A stretch of DNA of 64,000 nt from Gemmobacter lanyuensis (GCF_014652355.1 NZ_BMYQ01000005.1:1-64000); one strand, 5' to 3'; numbered from the stretch's first letter, positions 1 to 12,464 are shown. Notes: a model not told the origin generated them from the sequence alone. Made by a program: numbers and translations.

Positions 1-228
1 GAGCTTGAATCACGCAGGAAGGGCAGCCTCAAGCCGTTTAATGGGTCCTGACCCTACGGCAGTCCATCTATGATCGGCCGGTATTCACAGATCTGAAATC
101 TGGTCAAATTCCGCCCCGCTAATGCACCTCATCAGTGAGGTATCTTAACAATTGCCGTTCCACTCTCGCAGAACGGCATCAACATTTATCGCACGGGCTG
201 GGCCGCGGGCGCCCCTTTTTTCATGCCG
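1..228. other. Gene-free start of window with several short hairpins
   Basis: No convincing gene is seen in this edge stretch. A short reading frame open from the window edge to base 51 (plus strand) could be the tail of a gene outside the window, but nothing identifies it. Three short inverted repeats follow: arms at 126-131/136-141, arms at 153-160/171-178 (8 bp, perfect), and a GC-rich segment at 195-215 followed by six T. The last could end a plus-strand transcript, either the unseen upstream gene or a small RNA. Confidence 0.4.
195..221 (+). terminator. Possible intrinsic terminator, plus strand
   Basis: A GC-rich segment with weak self-complementarity (GGGC at 195-198 against GCCC at 211-214) runs straight into six T residues at 216-221. 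The stem is poor, so this is tentative. It would stop plus-strand transcription before it ran into the lectin gene on the other strand. Confidence 0.3.
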
Positions 229-579
229 TCATTCCAGAACCCAGTCATCTTCGCCGCGAACCTGGCCCATCGCGGTCCAGTCGGCACGCACCCGCGCGAC
301 ACGGGTATCCCCCCAGGTCTTGAAGACGATGTGAAAGCCCTGCGGTGTGATCGCCTCGGCGCTGATGTCGACGCGGGAATTGTGCATATTGTCGATGTCC
401 CACATGGACAGCCCCACCATCACCACCGGCGGTTCGAGGAAGGCTTCCTTGAAGGTCACGATGAAACGGCTTTCACGAGGCCCCTGCCCCGTCCACATCA
501 CGCCGCCATCTGCGAAATCGGAAAACAGCACCCGGCTGCCTTGCAGGATGCCCAAGGAACTTGTGTTGAAACGTCTCAA
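229..579 (-). CDS. H-type lectin domain protein
   Basis: A 116-residue protein that is essentially one H-type lectin domain, a small beta-sandwich fold that in other proteins binds N-acetylgalactosamine-type sugars. Family-like features are the PPVVMVGL strand near residue 50, the WDID segment after it, and the closing ADWTAMG segment near residue 100. There is no signal peptide, so export is not obvious. The start is a TTG at 579: an AAAGGAG ribosome site sits about nine bases upstream and no ATG fits better. It lies directly downstream of the ATP synthase operon on the same strand, separated by the hairpin at 646-673, and may be transcribed by readthrough or from its own promoter. The ligand is unknown. 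Confidence 0.75.
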   Translation of the reverse strand: MRRFNTSSLGILQGSRVLFSDFADGGVMWTGQGPRESRFIVTFKEAFLEPPVVMVGLSMWDIDNMHNSRVDISAEAITPQGFHIVFKTWGDTRVARVRADWTAMGQVRGEDDWVLE

Positions 580-645
580 AATGGAAGTCTCCTTTCCCGC
601 GGGTCAATAATGACAAATCCCGCCGGGACTGGAAGCTGCAATGAT

Positions 646-673
646 GAAGGCCCCGAAAAATATCGGGGCCTTC
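646..673 (-). terminator. Terminator hairpin of the atp operon
   Basis: A perfect 11-bp stem (646-656 with 663-673) around a six-base loop sits 23 bases beyond the atpC stop. No strong T run follows on the minus strand, so it is a hairpin-only terminator or an mRNA 3'-end stabiliser. Confidence 0.65.
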
Positions 674-696
674 AATAACTTCAGCACGGGCAGCGA

Positions 697-1095
697 TCAG
701 TGCGCCGAAGCGCCCCGCAGCGCGAGCAGGTCATTCACGACCTTCTCGGCAGCGTCCTTCTGATCGGCCGGGGCCTTGGAGGCCAGGGCACGGGCCTCGG
801 CCACCAGCTCGTCGATCACGGTCGCCGAAAGCTCTGCCACCGGAATGGCACGTTCGGCCAGCACGGTGACGCCCGAAGCGCTGATCTCGGCAAAGCCACC
901 GGTCACGGCGAAGGCCTGCGTCCCTTGGGCGGAAACCGCCTTGAGGATGCCGGGGCGCAGAGTGGTGATGGTGGCCGCATGGCCTTCCATCGCCGTCAGG
1001 TCGCCGTCCGTCCCCGGGATCTGCACCTCGGTGGCCTGAACGGAAGCAAGCTTCCGCTCGGGCGACACGAGGTCGAATTGCAGGGTGTTGGCCAT
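697..1095 (-). CDS. atpC: F1 ATP synthase epsilon subunit
   Basis: A 132-residue epsilon subunit, the part of the rotating central stalk that couples the c-ring to the catalytic head and can inhibit ATP hydrolysis. The N-terminal beta-sandwich starts with LQFDLVSPERK and contains the family segment VQIPGTDGDLTAMEGHA. The C-terminal helical part is alanine-rich. It is the last gene of the atpHAGDC operon, 11 bases after atpD, and acts on the cytoplasmic face of the membrane. Length and order match Rhodobacteraceae homologues. Confidence 0.97.
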   Translation of the reverse strand: MANTLQFDLVSPERKLASVQATEVQIPGTDGDLTAMEGHAATITTLRPGILKAVSAQGTQAFAVTGGFAEISASGVTVLAERAIPVAELSATVIDELVAEARALASKAPADQKDAAEKVVNDLLALRGASAH

Positions 1096-1106
1096 TCTCA
1101 GCCCCC

Positions 1107-3417
<2,311 letters not shown>

Positions 3418-3438
3418 GTCCCTGTCCCCTCAGACGGA

Positions 3439-4977
3439 TCAAGCGAAGGTCTTGGCGAAATCAGCGATCGCAGCCTTCAGTTTCTCTTCGTCGGCACCCT
3501 TGATCTTCGGATCGCTGTTGGTGATCCAGTCCAGGATGTCCTTGCGCTGACCGCGCAGGTAGGACAGCAGGCCCGCTTCGAAACGGCCCACGTCCTTGAC
3601 GGCGACCTTGTCGAGGAAGCCCGCGGTGCCCGCGTAGATCACGCAGACGATTTCCGCGTTGGTCAGCGGCGAGTATTGCGGCTGTTTCATCAGCTCGGTC
3701 AGACGGGCGCCGCGGTTCAGCAGAGCCTGGGTCGAGGCGTCGAGGTCCGAACCGAACTGGGCGAAAGCGGCCATCTCGCGGTACTGGGCGAGCGACAGTT
3801 TCACCGGGCCGGCCACGGTTTTCATCGAGTTGGTCTGAGCCGACGAACCCACGCGCGACACCGACAGACCGGTGTTCACGGCCGGGCGGATGCCCTGGTA
3901 GAACAGTTCGGTTTCCAGGAAGATCTGGCCGTCGGTGATCGAGATCACGTTGGTCGGAATGAAGGCCGACACGTCGCCGCCCTGGGTTTCGATGATCGGC
4001 AGCGCGGTCAGCGAGCCAGCCCCGAAATCTTCGTTCAGCTTGGCCGAACGCTCCAGCAGACGCGAGTGGAGGTAGAACACGTCGCCCGGATAGGCTTCAC
4101 GCCCCGGCGGACGGCGCAGCAGCAGCGACATCTGACGGTAGGCAACGGCTTGTTTCGACAGATCATCATAGATGATCAGGGCGTGACGGCCGTTGTCGCG
4201 GAAGTATTCCGCCATCGCGGTCGCAGCATAGGGCGCGAGGAACTGCATCGGAGCCGGGTCCGAAGCGGTCGCAGCCACGACGATGGTATAGTCGATGGCG
4301 CCGGTTTCTTCGAGCTTCTTCACCAGCTGGGCAACGGTCGAACGCTTCTGACCCACGGCGACGTAGATGCAGTAGAGCTTCTTCGACTCGTCCGAGCCAG
4401 CCGCTTCGTTATACGACTTCTGGTTCAGGATGGTGTCGAGCGCCACGGCGGTCTTGCCGGTCTGACGGTCGCCGATGATCAGTTCGCGCTGGCCACGGCC
4501 AACGGGGATCATCGCGTCCACGGCCTTGAGGCCGGTCGCCATCGGCTCATGCACCGATTTGCGCGGGATGATGCCGGGGGCTTTCACGTCGGCGATGCGA
4601 CGCTCGGTGGCCGCGATCGGGCCTTTGCCGTCGATCGGGTTGCCCAGACCGTCCACAACGCGGCCGAGCAGGGCGTCACCCGCGGGCACGTCCACGATCG
4701 ACTTGGTGCGCTTGACGGTGTCGCCTTCCTTGATGTCCTGGTCGGAACCGAAGATCACGACGCCGACGTTGTCGACTTCGAGGTTCAGCGCCATCCCGCG
4801 GATGCCGCCGGGGAATTCCACCATCTCGCCGGCCTGGACGTTGTCCAGCCCGTGGACGCGCGCAATACCGTCACCGACGGACAGCACACGGCCGACTTCA
4901 GCCACGGCAGCGTCCGTGCCGAAGTTCTTGATCTGCTCCTTGAGGATCGCAGAGATCTCAGCAGCCTGGATTCCCAT
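3439..4977 (-). CDS. atpA: F1 ATP synthase alpha subunit
   Basis: A 512-residue alpha subunit, the regulatory nucleotide-binding partner of beta. The Walker A loop GDRQTGKT is near residue 170 and the family segment [17 protein letters not shown] is near 265. The start chosen is the ATG at 4977, which overlaps the atpH stop as TGATG, a normal sign of translational coupling. A GTG one codon earlier is also possible but less likely. Second gene of the operon. Confidence 0.98.
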   Translation of the reverse strand: MGIQAAEISAILKEQIKNFGTDAAVAEVGRVLSVGDGIARVHGLDNVQAGEMVEFPGGIRGMALNLEVDNVGVVIFGSDQDIKEGDTVKRTKSIVDVPAGDALLGRVVDGLGNPIDGKGPIAATERRIADVKAPGIIPRKSVHEPMATGLKAVDAMIPVGRGQRELIIGDRQTGKTAVALDTILNQKSYNEAAGSDESKKLYCIYVAVGQKRSTVAQLVKKLEETGAIDYTIVVAATASDPAPMQFLAPYAATAMAEYFRDNGRHALIIYDDLSKQAVAYRQMSLLLRRPPGREAYPGDVFYLHSRLLERSAKLNEDFGAGSLTALPIIETQGGDVSAFIPTNVISITDGQIFLETELFYQGIRPAVNTGLSVSRVGSSAQTNSMKTVAGPVKLSLAQYREMAAFAQFGSDLDASTQALLNRGARLTELMKQPQYSPLTNAEIVCVIYAGTAGFLDKVAVKDVGRFEAGLLSYLRGQRKDILDWITNSDPKIKGADEEKLKAAIADFAKTFA

Positions 4978-5537
4978 CACCCAACCTCTTTCATTGCATT
5001 CTGGAGAGCCGAGAGCTTGGACTTGATCGAGGTGTCGATCATGGTCGAGCCCAGCTTGACGACGAGACCGCCGATGAGGCTCTCATCGACGGCGAGTTTC
5101 ACTTTGACGTCCTTGCCGACGCGCGCTTTCAGCGTCGCGGCCAGTTTGTCGGCCTGCTCTTGCGACAGGGCGGCAGCAGCGGTCACTTCGGCCGTCACTT
5201 CACCCTTTTCCGCTGCGATGCGGGCACGCAGGTCGGCCACCAGTTGCGGCAGCACGAACAGGCGGCGCTTGGCCGCCATGAGCTTGAGCGTATTGGTGGT
5301 CAGGGCCGAAAGACCCGATTTGGCCGCGATGGCGGCGATGGCATTCCCTTGATCGTCGCGCGAATAGATCGGCGAAGAGATCAGGTCACGCAGGTCTGCC
5401 GAAGCCGAGAGAGCGGCGTCGAGCAGATCGACATCCTTCTCAAGTGCCCCGAGGCCATTTTCTTCCTTGGAGAGGTCGAAAAGGGCGGTTGCGTAACGCG
5501 CGGCAATGCCGGAGGAGATCGAAGCTGGTTCGGACAC
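4977..5537 (-). CDS. atpH: F1 ATP synthase delta subunit
   Basis: A 186-residue delta subunit (OSCP), which joins the alpha3beta3 head to the peripheral stalk. It begins with the expected helix containing [14 protein letters not shown] and ends with the segment [20 protein letters not shown], the conserved C-terminal signature. It is the first gene of the F1 operon. The Fo genes (atpB, E, F) are not in this window, which agrees with the split Fo and F1 operons known in this group. Confidence 0.97.
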   Translation of the reverse strand: MSEPASISSGIAARYATALFDLSKEENGLGALEKDVDLLDAALSASADLRDLISSPIYSRDDQGNAIAAIAAKSGLSALTTNTLKLMAAKRRLFVLPQLVADLRARIAAEKGEVTAEVTAAAALSQEQADKLAATLKARVGKDVKVKLAVDESLIGGLVVKLGSTMIDTSIKSKLSALQNAMKEVG

Positions 5538-5642
5538 GTCAACCCTTCCGCTGGCTCTGCCCCTTGACCCGCACGAAAAGCGCCGCGCAGGCCAGAGGCT
5601 ATTGTTGGCGCATGAGGACCATGCGTCTCAAATTCGAGGCGT

Positions 5643-5670
5643 CTCTAGCAGAGGAACCCCAATGCCGCAA
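5643..5670 (-). promoter_or_regulatory. Candidate promoter of the atp operon
   Basis: On the minus strand a TTGCGG hexamer (5670-5665) is followed after 16 bases by CTAGAG (5648-5643). It lies about 105 bases upstream of the atpH start. The match to a housekeeping promoter is fair, and placement supports it. Confidence 0.4.
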
Positions 5671-5882
5671 CCGTGAACAGGGCAGAAAAAAGGCCTGTTC
5701 GGCGCAAACATTTCCGTCAGCGGGCCGTTATTGGTCATTTGCATCGAAACAGAGACTGACGGCCGGGAATCGCCCCCGGCGGGTGGGATCAGGCCGCCCC
5801 CTCTGCCCCGCGCGAAAGCGCGGAAACGACCCGATCGCCGCGGGGCGCGACCTGCCGGAACCGCCCGCGAAATGGGCGTGCG
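5671..5882. other. Intergenic spacer between atp operon and methyltransferase gene
   Basis: No gene is seen. A GC-rich hairpin (CCGCGC-TTTC-GCGCGG on the minus strand, near 5805-5820) lies 60-80 bases past the methyltransferase stop and may help end its transcript. There is no T run after it. Confidence 0.35.
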
Positions 5883-6647
5883 TCAGTCGAGACTGTGGTT
5901 CAGTGCAGGCTCCGGCACCCCCTGCCCCACCCCCTCCAGCACCTTCAGCGGCTTGCGGACCACCGCGCCCAGGCCGCCGCGTGTGGGCGCATAGACCTGT
6001 TTTGACGCCTCGACCAGCAGCACCCCGCCGGCAAGCCAGGGCGCGCAACGCCGACCGGCGCCTTCCCAGAACGCCGCCGTCCGCAGCCAGAACCGCTTGC
6101 CCGAGGGCGGGGCATACAGCGCGGCCACATGCCGTTCCGGGGTGAACCCGTGGCGGCGCAACTGCGCCTCAAGCTGGCGCAGCGAATAGGGCCGACCAAA
6201 GCCGAAGGGCGTGCCATCGCCCCGCGCCCACAGGCCCGACCGGTTCGGCACCACAAACAGCGCCTTTCCCCCCGGCCCCAGCACACGGTGACATTCCTCC
6301 AGCACGGCCGAGGGCTGCTCCGAGGTTTCAAGCCCATGCATCAGGATCAGCCGGTCGACAAAGCCGCTGGAAATCGGCCAGGCGGTTTCCTCGCACAGGA
6401 GGCTGACATTCTCCATCCCGGCGGGCCAGGGCATGACACCTTGCGGACCCGGCAGCAGGCCGATGACCCGCCGCGCCTCGGTCAGGTAGGGGCGCAGCAG
6501 CGGCAGCGCAAAGCCGAACCCCGCGACCGTCTGGCCCGGCGCGGGCGGCCACATGGCCACCACCTGATCCCGGATGGCCCGCTGTGCGACCCGCCCCAGA
6601 GGCGTCCGGTAATAGAAATTCCGCAGGTCCAGCACATCAAGATGCAT
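5883..6647 (-). CDS. Class I SAM-dependent methyltransferase
   Basis: A 254-residue protein with a degenerate Rossmann-type methyltransferase fold. Visible parts are the nucleotide-binding strand [15 protein letters not shown] near residue 35, the acidic-loop region after RLILMHGLE, and the post-motif segment [20 protein letters not shown], typical of UbiE/Methyltransf_11 proteins. The ATG at 6647 was chosen because the protein then begins [18 protein letters not shown], as homologues do; a longer form would run into the gloB start region. It is divergent from gloB with 61 bases between, an arrangement common in Rhodobacteraceae. The substrate is unknown. Confidence 0.8.
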   Translation of the reverse strand: MHLDVLDLRNFYYRTPLGRVAQRAIRDQVVAMWPPAPGQTVAGFGFALPLLRPYLTEARRVIGLLPGPQGVMPWPAGMENVSLLCEETAWPISSGFVDRLILMHGLETSEQPSAVLEECHRVLGPGGKALFVVPNRSGLWARGDGTPFGFGRPYSLRQLEAQLRRHGFTPERHVAALYAPPSGKRFWLRTAAFWEGAGRRCAPWLAGGVLLVEASKQVYAPTRGGLGAVVRKPLKVLEGVGQGVPEPALNHSLD

Positions 6648-6708
6648 TGCAGCAGGTTCCGCTTCACAGCAATCTGGGACCAACTTATCGAAAACGCCGG
6701 GAAATGCC

Positions 6709-7470
6709 ATGCTCGAACTCGTGACGGTGCCGTGTCTCAAGGACAATTACGCCTTTCTGGTCCATGATCCGGAAACCGGAGCCACCGCCTGCGTGGATGT
6801 GCCCGAGGCCGCGCCGATCCTGAAGGCACTGGCGGATCGGAACTGGCAGCTGACCCATGTGCTGCTGACGCATCACCACTGGGACCATGTCGATGGCCTG
6901 CCCGACCTGGCGGCACGGCACAGCCCCATTGTGGTCGGTGCCGCCGCTGATGCCCATCGCCTGCCGCCTCTCGATCTTGCGGTGGCAGAGGGCGACAGCT
7001 TTGCCTTTGGCCCGGCCGAGGTGCGGGTCATGGATGTTTCGGGCCATACGGTCGGCCATATCGCCTTTCACATCCCCGCCGCGGGGCTTGTGTTCACAGC
7101 CGACAGCCTGATGGCCATGGGCTGCGGCCGCCTGTTTGAAGGCACCCCGGCCCAGATGTGGGACAGCCTGTCGAAACTTGCCGCCCTGCCCCCCGAAACG
7201 CTGGTCTGTTCGGGCCATGAATACACCGAAAGCAACGCCCGCTTTGCCGCAAGCCTTGATTTGACGCCTGCGCTGGCCGCCCGTCTGGACCGCATCGCCC
7301 GCGCCCGTGCCGCGGGGGAACCCACCGTGCCTTCAACCCTGGCCGAGGAACTGGCGACCAATCCCTTTTTGCGCGCCCGCGATCCGGCCCTGAAACAGGC
7401 GCTTGGCATGGAGAATGCACCGGATGCCGATGTTTTCGCCATGCTCCGAAGCCGCAAGGATAATTTCTGA
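6709..7470 (+). CDS. gloB: Hydroxyacylglutathione hydrolase (glyoxalase II)
   Basis: A 253-residue metallo-beta-lactamase-fold enzyme that hydrolyses S-lactoylglutathione to lactate and glutathione, the second step of methylglyoxal detoxification. The metal-binding motif THHHWDH is near residue 52 (the THxHxDH signature), SGHTVGHI near 108 gives another metal histidine, and CSGHEYT near 168 a third. The C-terminal HAGH domain ends with the substrate-binding [14 protein letters not shown]. Length is normal for the family. No lactoylglutathione lyase gene lies nearby. Confidence 0.95.
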   Translation: MLELVTVPCLKDNYAFLVHDPETGATACVDVPEAAPILKALADRNWQLTHVLLTHHHWDHVDGLPDLAARHSPIVVGAAADAHRLPPLDLAVAEGDSFAFGPAEVRVMDVSGHTVGHIAFHIPAAGLVFTADSLMAMGCGRLFEGTPAQMWDSLSKLAALPPETLVCSGHEYTESNARFAASLDLTPALAARLDRIARARAAGEPTVPSTLAEELATNPFLRARDPALKQALGMENAPDADVFAMLRSRKDNF

Positions 7471-7638
7471 GACGATGACGGACGCCGCCGATCACAAATT
7501 GCAACCAAGCCGCACGAAAGCGGTAAATCTTCCAAATAGGGCTTGAAGCGCCGCAAAGAAAACCGAACTTTAACCTTATGAGGCCACGGTCGGAGATGGG
7601 GCCCCCACCCGCCGACCAGAAGGAAGGAGCACTCTGTC
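7471..7638. other. clpA upstream region
   Basis: No gene is seen in these 168 bases. The segment 7540-7580 is relatively AT-rich and probably holds the clpA promoter. A CTTGAA at about 7542 could be a -35 element of a heat-shock type promoter, but no convincing -10 partner was found. clpS, often next to clpA, is not here. Confidence 0.3.
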
Positions 7639-9960
7639 GTGCCATCTTTTTCGACCACCCTTGAACAGGCCATCCATGGCGCCCTGGCCCTCGCCAATGC
7701 CCGTCGTCACGAACTTGCGACGCTGGAACACCTGCTGCTTGCGTTGATCGATGAACCCGACGCAGCGCGGGTGATGAAGGCCTGCTCGGTCGATCTCGAT
7801 GATCTGCGCAAGACTCTGACCGACTTCATCGATGATGACCTCTCGACGCTGGTCACCGATGTCGAAGGGTCGGAAGCCGTGCCCACGGCCGCATTCCAGC
7901 GCGTGATCCAGCGCGCCGCGATCCATGTGCAATCCTCGGGGCGGACCGAGGTGACCGGGGCCAATGTCCTTGTCGCCATCTTCGCCGAACGGGAATCGAA
8001 CGCCGCCTATTTCCTGCAAGAACAGGATATGACGCGCTATGATGCGGTGAATTTCATCGCCCATGGTGTCGCCAAGGACCCGGGCTATGGCGAAAGCCGC
8101 CCGGTGACCGGCTCTGAAGAACCCCATCACGAAACGCCCAAGGGCGAGGCAGGTGAGGCGAAGGAATCCGCCCTTTCGAAATACTGTGTCGATCTGAACG
8201 TGAAGGCCCGCAAGGGCGACGTCGACCCGCTGATCGGCCGCGAGCAAGAGGTGGAGCGCGCGATCCAGGTGCTCTGCCGCCGCCGCAAGAACAACCCGCT
8301 GCTGGTGGGCGACCCCGGTGTCGGCAAGACCGCCATTGCGGAAGGTCTGGCCAAGAAGATCGTCGATGGCGAAACGCCGGAAATTCTTTCTGGCGCAACG
8401 ATTTACAGCCTCGACATGGGCGCACTGCTTGCAGGGACCCGCTATCGTGGGGATTTTGAGGAACGCCTGAAGGCCGTCGTCAAAGAGATGGAGGATCACC
8501 CCGACGCGATCCTTTTCATCGACGAAATCCATACCGTCATCGGCGCGGGGGCGACCTCGGGCGGGGCGATGGATGCGTCAAACCTTCTCAAACCCGCGCT
8601 GCAGGGCGGCAAGCTGCGCTGCATGGGATCGACCACTTACAAAGAGTTCCGTCAGCACTTTGAAAAGGACCGCGCACTGTCGCGCCGGTTCCAGAAGATC
8701 GACGTGAACGAACCTTCGGTGCCGGATGCGATCAAGATCCTCATGGGCCTCAAGCCCAATTTTGAGGAACATCACGATCTGCGCTATACGGCCGAGGCGA
8801 TCAAATCGGCGGTGGAACTGGCCGCGCGCTATATCCATGACCGCAAGCTGCCTGACAGCGCCATCGACGTGATCGACGAAGCCGGTGCCGCCCAGCACCT
8901 GCTGCCGACGGCCAAGCGCCGTAAGACCATCGGCATCAAGGAAATCGAATCTGTCGTGGCCAAGATCGCCCGCATCCCGCCGAAATCGGTGTCGAAAGAC
9001 GATGCCGAAATCCTGCGCGATCTGGAAAAGACCCTGAAACGCGTGGTCTTCGGTCAGGACAAGGCGATCGAGGCGCTGTCTTCGGCGATCAAGCTGGCCC
9101 GTGCGGGCCTGCGCGAGCCGGAAAAGCCGATCGGCAACTACCTGTTTGCCGGGCCGACGGGTGTTGGCAAGACCGAGGTCGCCAAGCAGCTGGCCAATAC
9201 GCTGGGGGTAGAACTTCTGCGCTTCGACATGTCGGAGTATATGGAGAAACACGCCGTCAGCCGTCTGATCGGCGCCCCGCCCGGCTATGTGGGGTTCGAT
9301 CAGGGGGGTATGCTGACGGATGGTGTTGATCAGCACCCGCATTGCGTGCTGCTGCTCGACGAAATTGAAAAGGCGCACCCGGATGTCTACAACATCCTGC
9401 TGCAGGTGATGGACCACGGCAAACTGACCGACCATAACGGCCGTCAGGTGGATTTCCGCAATGTGATCCTGATCATGACCTCGAACGCCGGGGCCGCCGA
9501 TCAGGCCAAGGCCGCCTTCGGTTTTGGCCGCGACCGTCGCACCGGCGAAGACACCGCCGCCATCGAACGGACCTTCACGCCCGAATTCCGCAACCGTCTG
9601 GATGCGGTGATCAGCTTCGCGCCCCTGGCGCGCGAGACGATCAATCAGGTGGTCGAGAAGTTCGTGCTGCAGCTGGAAGCCCAGCTCATGGACCGCAATG
9701 TCCATATCGAGCTGACGGCAGAGGCCGCGCAATGGCTGGGTGACAAGGGCTATGATGACAAGATGGGCGCGCGTCCGCTGGGCCGTGTGATCCAGGAAAA
9801 CATCAAGAAGCCTTTGGCCGAGGAGTTGCTCTTTGGTCGGTTGATCAAAGGCGGCGTGGTGCGCGTCACCGTGAAGGACGAAAAGATCGAGCTGATCATC
9901 GAGGAACCGGGCAAGCCGCGGCTGACCGGGCAAAAACCACCGCTGCTGACGGCGGAATGA
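7639..9960 (+). CDS. clpA: ATP-dependent Clp protease ATP-binding subunit ClpA
   Basis: A 773-residue AAA+ unfoldase that feeds substrates to the ClpP protease in the cytoplasm. Domains in order are the N-terminal Clp-N adaptor domain (about 1-145), first AAA+ module with Walker A GDPGVGKT near residue 222 and Walker [10 protein letters not shown] near 293, then the second module with GPTGVGKT near 503 and [13 protein letters not shown] near 570. The long middle domain of ClpB is absent, which separates ClpA from ClpB. The start is GTG at 7639, with an AAGGAG-like site about ten bases upstream. Its stop overlaps the start of the next gene by four bases. Confidence 0.97.
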   Translation: MPSFSTTLEQAIHGALALANARRHELATLEHLLLALIDEPDAARVMKACSVDLDDLRKTLTDFIDDDLSTLVTDVEGSEAVPTAAFQRVIQRAAIHVQSSGRTEVTGANVLVAIFAERESNAAYFLQEQDMTRYDAVNFIAHGVAKDPGYGESRPVTGSEEPHHETPKGEAGEAKESALSKYCVDLNVKARKGDVDPLIGREQEVERAIQVLCRRRKNNPLLVGDPGVGKTAIAEGLAKKIVDGETPEILSGATIYSLDMGALLAGTRYRGDFEERLKAVVKEMEDHPDAILFIDEIHTVIGAGATSGGAMDASNLLKPALQGGKLRCMGSTTYKEFRQHFEKDRALSRRFQKIDVNEPSVPDAIKILMGLKPNFEEHHDLRYTAEAIKSAVELAARYIHDRKLPDSAIDVIDEAGAAQHLLPTAKRRKTIGIKEIESVVAKIARIPPKSVSKDDAEILRDLEKTLKRVVFGQDKAIEALSSAIKLARAGLREPEKPIGNYLFAGPTGVGKTEVAKQLANTLGVELLRFDMSEYMEKHAVSRLIGAPPGYVGFDQGGMLTDGVDQHPHCVLLLDEIEKAHPDVYNILLQVMDHGKLTDHNGRQVDFRNVILIMTSNAGAADQAKAAFGFGRDRRTGEDTAAIERTFTPEFRNRLDAVISFAPLARETINQVVEKFVLQLEAQLMDRNVHIELTAEAAQWLGDKGYDDKMGARPLGRVIQENIKKPLAEELLFGRLIKGGVVRVTVKDEKIELIIEEPGKPRLTGQKPPLLTAE

Positions 9961-10904
9961 TCGGCCGACTTGCGCTGTGTCTGACACTGGCCCCCGCGAC
10001 AGCGGGGGCCTTTGATTTGGCGTTACCACTGGATTGCACGCTGGGCGAGACCTGTTTCATCCAGCAATTCCCCGATCACGACCCCGGCCCCGCGGCACGC
10101 GATTTCACCTGTGGCAGCCTGACTTATGACGGGCATGACGGCACCGATTTCGCGCTGGTCTCAGATGCCGCGATGGCGGCGGGTGTCACGGTCCGCGCGG
10201 CGGCGGATGGGGTGGTGCGGGGCATGCGGGATGGCATGGCCGATCTTCGCATCTCGGATCCGGCGGCGCCAGCGCTGAACGGGCAGGACTGTGGCAATGG
10301 CATCGCGATCACCCATGCGCACGGGTGGGAGACGCAGTATTGCCACCTCAAGCGCGGCTCGGTGCAGGTGGCCGCCGGGCAAAAGGTTCAGGCGGGGCAG
10401 GCGCTTGGCCAGGTGGGCCTGTCGGGCAATACCGAATTTCCGCATCTGCACCTGACCGTCCGGCGCAATGGCCGTCCGGTCGATCCCTTTGTACCGGATG
10501 CGCAGGCCTGCGGCCCCGCGGCCAAAGGTCTTTGGCAGGCGCCGCTACCCTATGTGGCGGGAGGCATCGTCTCGGCCGGGTTCGCGCCAGAAATCCCTGA
10601 GTTTGACGCCGTAAAGGCCGGGACCGCCCCACCCGCCAGTGACACCGCCCCGGCGCTGGTCTTTTGGGCCCAGCTTTACGGCACCCGCAAGGGTGACCGC
10701 CTGATCCTGCAACTTTCCGGCCCATTAGAAACGCTGGTCGAAGAAAGCTTCACCTTTGACCGACCTCAGGCCCGCGCCTTCCGCGCTGTCGGACGCAAGC
10801 TGCGCGACGACTCCTGGCCGCCCGGCACCTATCACGGCACAGCGCGGCTGATGCGTGATGGTGCCGAAATCGACCGCGTTGTCTCCAAGGTCATTCTACC
10901 GTAA
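9957..10904 (+). CDS. Secreted M23-family (LytM-like) metallopeptidase
   Basis: A 315-residue exported protein with a zinc peptidase domain of the M23 type, which usually cuts peptidoglycan cross-bridges. A signal peptide covers about residues 1-18. The domain shows the HxxxD zinc site (GHDGTDF, near residue 59) and the HLHL motif near 162, both needed for catalysis, so it looks active. Residues 200-315 are a poorly conserved C-terminal extension. The ATG overlaps the clpA stop as ATGA, suggesting co-translation with clpA. The 3' end overlaps the convergent DUF2125 gene by nine bases. Confidence 0.88.
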   Translation: MIGRLALCLTLAPATAGAFDLALPLDCTLGETCFIQQFPDHDPGPAARDFTCGSLTYDGHDGTDFALVSDAAMAAGVTVRAAADGVVRGMRDGMADLRISDPAAPALNGQDCGNGIAITHAHGWETQYCHLKRGSVQVAAGQKVQAGQALGQVGLSGNTEFPHLHLTVRRNGRPVDPFVPDAQACGPAAKGLWQAPLPYVAGGIVSAGFAPEIPEFDAVKAGTAPPASDTAPALVFWAQLYGTRKGDRLILQLSGPLETLVEESFTFDRPQARAFRAVGRKLRDDSWPPGTYHGTARLMRDGAEIDRVVSKVILP

Positions 10905-11873
10905 CAGCGGCGCCGCGCCGAGCGGGATGGGCCCCAGCATCATCCGCCCGTTCCGTGCCACCAGCGGCAGATCAAGCTGCCCCGGCACCTTCGATTGCAC
11001 AGCAAGGTTTTCGGCCACCGACCGCAGCGCCACTTGGAACCGCGCGGGCACAAGGCCCATGGCCTCGGCGGCCGTCAGCGCCTCACGCCATCCTTGAACG
11101 GTAAAGGTGATGGTGCCTTCGGCCTGTCCCTGCGCATCGGCCACCAGACGCCCTTCACCCTTCACCTTGACCGGTCCCCATGTGACCAGCGCCTCGCGCA
11201 GATCCACCGCCTCCACCTGCGGCGCGCCATCCATCAGCGCAATCGGCGCGCGCAGCGTCAGGTCGGCCAGCAGCGACAGCCGCTCGACCGTGCCGGGCAG
11301 ATCGGTGGTCGCAAGGGCCGCCGTCAGCGCCTGATCCGGCACCAGATCCAGCATCCGCAACGCCAGCTGCGCCTGCGTCCCCTCCCCCGCGATCAGCGCC
11401 GCATTGGCCGATCCGACCCCAAGCGACCAGCCCAGATCCGATCGCAGGCTGACCCCTTCTGCCACCAGATCGAGCCGTTTCAACGGCACGGACGGCAGCG
11501 GCCGGGTAAACAGCGACCCCTGCATCCGGGTGGACTTCAGCGCAACCTCCTGCCCTTGAAGCGAAATCGTCTGATCATCCGGCAAGGCGGCAATCAGGTT
11601 CCAAGGCGCATAGCTGAGCGTCAGGATCTGTGCGAACGGTGCGGACCAGGTCACGCCATGCGCGACATCCTCAACCCGCGGCTCTGTGAGTGTCACATCA
11701 AAGCGGTTGGGAAAGCCCGCAACCTCGACCCCGGCATGGCGGACCGCAAGGCCACGCACCGCGGCCTGATCCATCACCATGGCCACCGCCTTTTCGGCCC
11801 CACGTTCCCCGACGAACCACCACCCGCACCACAAAACCCCGAGGATCGCCACGATCCAGACCAGCGCCCGCAT
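10896..11873 (-). CDS. DUF2125 domain protein
   Basis: A 325-residue protein of the DUF2125 family, found mainly in alphaproteobacteria and of unknown function. It has an N-terminal hydrophobic segment (about residues 3-20), followed by a long periplasmic region rich in beta strands, with the family-like segment VEVAGFPNRFDVTLTEPRV near 50. It is probably membrane-anchored with its bulk in the periplasm. It is divergent from the gamma-glutamylcyclotransferase gene with 60 bases between. Confidence 0.8.
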   Translation of the reverse strand: MRALVWIVAILGVLWCGWWFVGERGAEKAVAMVMDQAAVRGLAVRHAGVEVAGFPNRFDVTLTEPRVEDVAHGVTWSAPFAQILTLSYAPWNLIAALPDDQTISLQGQEVALKSTRMQGSLFTRPLPSVPLKRLDLVAEGVSLRSDLGWSLGVGSANAALIAGEGTQAQLALRMLDLVPDQALTAALATTDLPGTVERLSLLADLTLRAPIALMDGAPQVEAVDLREALVTWGPVKVKGEGRLVADAQGQAEGTITFTVQGWREALTAAEAMGLVPARFQVALRSVAENLAVQSKVPGQLDLPLVARNGRMMLGPIPLGAAPLLR

Positions 11874-11933
11874 ATCCGCCTCTTTTCCTTGTCAGCGGCC
11901 CAGTTTACAGGGGTCCGGAAGGGAGGGCCAGCC

Positions 11934-12464
11934 ATGTGGGTCTTCGGTTACGGTTCCTTGATCTGGCATCCCGGCTTTCCGGTGGCGGAACGCCGCATCG
12001 CGCGCCTGACCGGCTGGCACCGCAGCTTCTGCATGCGGTCAATCCACCATCGCGGCACCGAGGAAGCACCGGGCCTTGTCCTCGCGCTCGACCGGGCCGA
12101 GGGGGCGGTTTGCGACGGCGTGGCCTTCCGCGTGTCGCCGGGGGCCGAGGAACACACCCTAGCCGAACTGCGCGAGCGCGAGCTTGTCTCCTCCGCCTAT
12201 CTGGAAACCCGTCTGCCCGTCACTGCGGGGGATGAGGTGCTGGAATGCCTCGCCTACGTGATCGACCCTGATCACGTGCAGTATTGCGGGGGGCTGCCAC
12301 TGGAAGAACAGGCACAGATCATCGCGCAGGCCACGGGCGGGCGCGGACCGAACCGAGATTACCTGTGGAACACCGCCGCCCATCTGGCGGAGCTTGGTCT
12401 TGCCGACCCCGATCTCGAATGGCTGTCAGCGCGGGTGCGGCAACTGACCGCCGCTTTGCCTTGA
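11934..12464 (+). CDS. Gamma-glutamylcyclotransferase (ChaC-like)
   Basis: A 176-residue enzyme of the ChaC/GGCT family, which releases 5-oxoproline from gamma-glutamyl compounds; ChaC members act on glutathione. The N-terminus MWVFGYGSLIWHPGF holds the substrate-binding GYGSL loop, and the acidic region LAELRERELVSSAY near residue 80 probably holds the catalytic glutamate. The start at 11934 was chosen because the GYGSL motif is always within a few residues of the N-terminus; a GGGAGGG-like ribosome site lies just upstream. Cytoplasmic. Confidence 0.88.
   Translation: MWVFGYGSLIWHPGFPVAERRIARLTGWHRSFCMRSIHHRGTEEAPGLVLALDRAEGAVCDGVAFRVSPGAEEHTLAELRERELVSSAYLETRLPVTAGDEVLECLAYVIDPDHVQYCGGLPLEEQAQIIAQATGGRGPNRDYLWNTAAHLAELGLADPDLEWLSARVRQLTAALP

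Noticed and set aside
81-117. A tRNA-like 3' end (GGTCAAATTCCGCCCCGCT)
   Set aside because: It recalls a T-arm and acceptor, but no matching 5' acceptor or anticodon arm was found within 100 bases upstream, so it is not a tRNA.
7540-7640. Heat-shock promoter of clpA
   Set aside because: A CTTGAA is present, but no acceptable -10 at the right distance was found, so no site is claimed.
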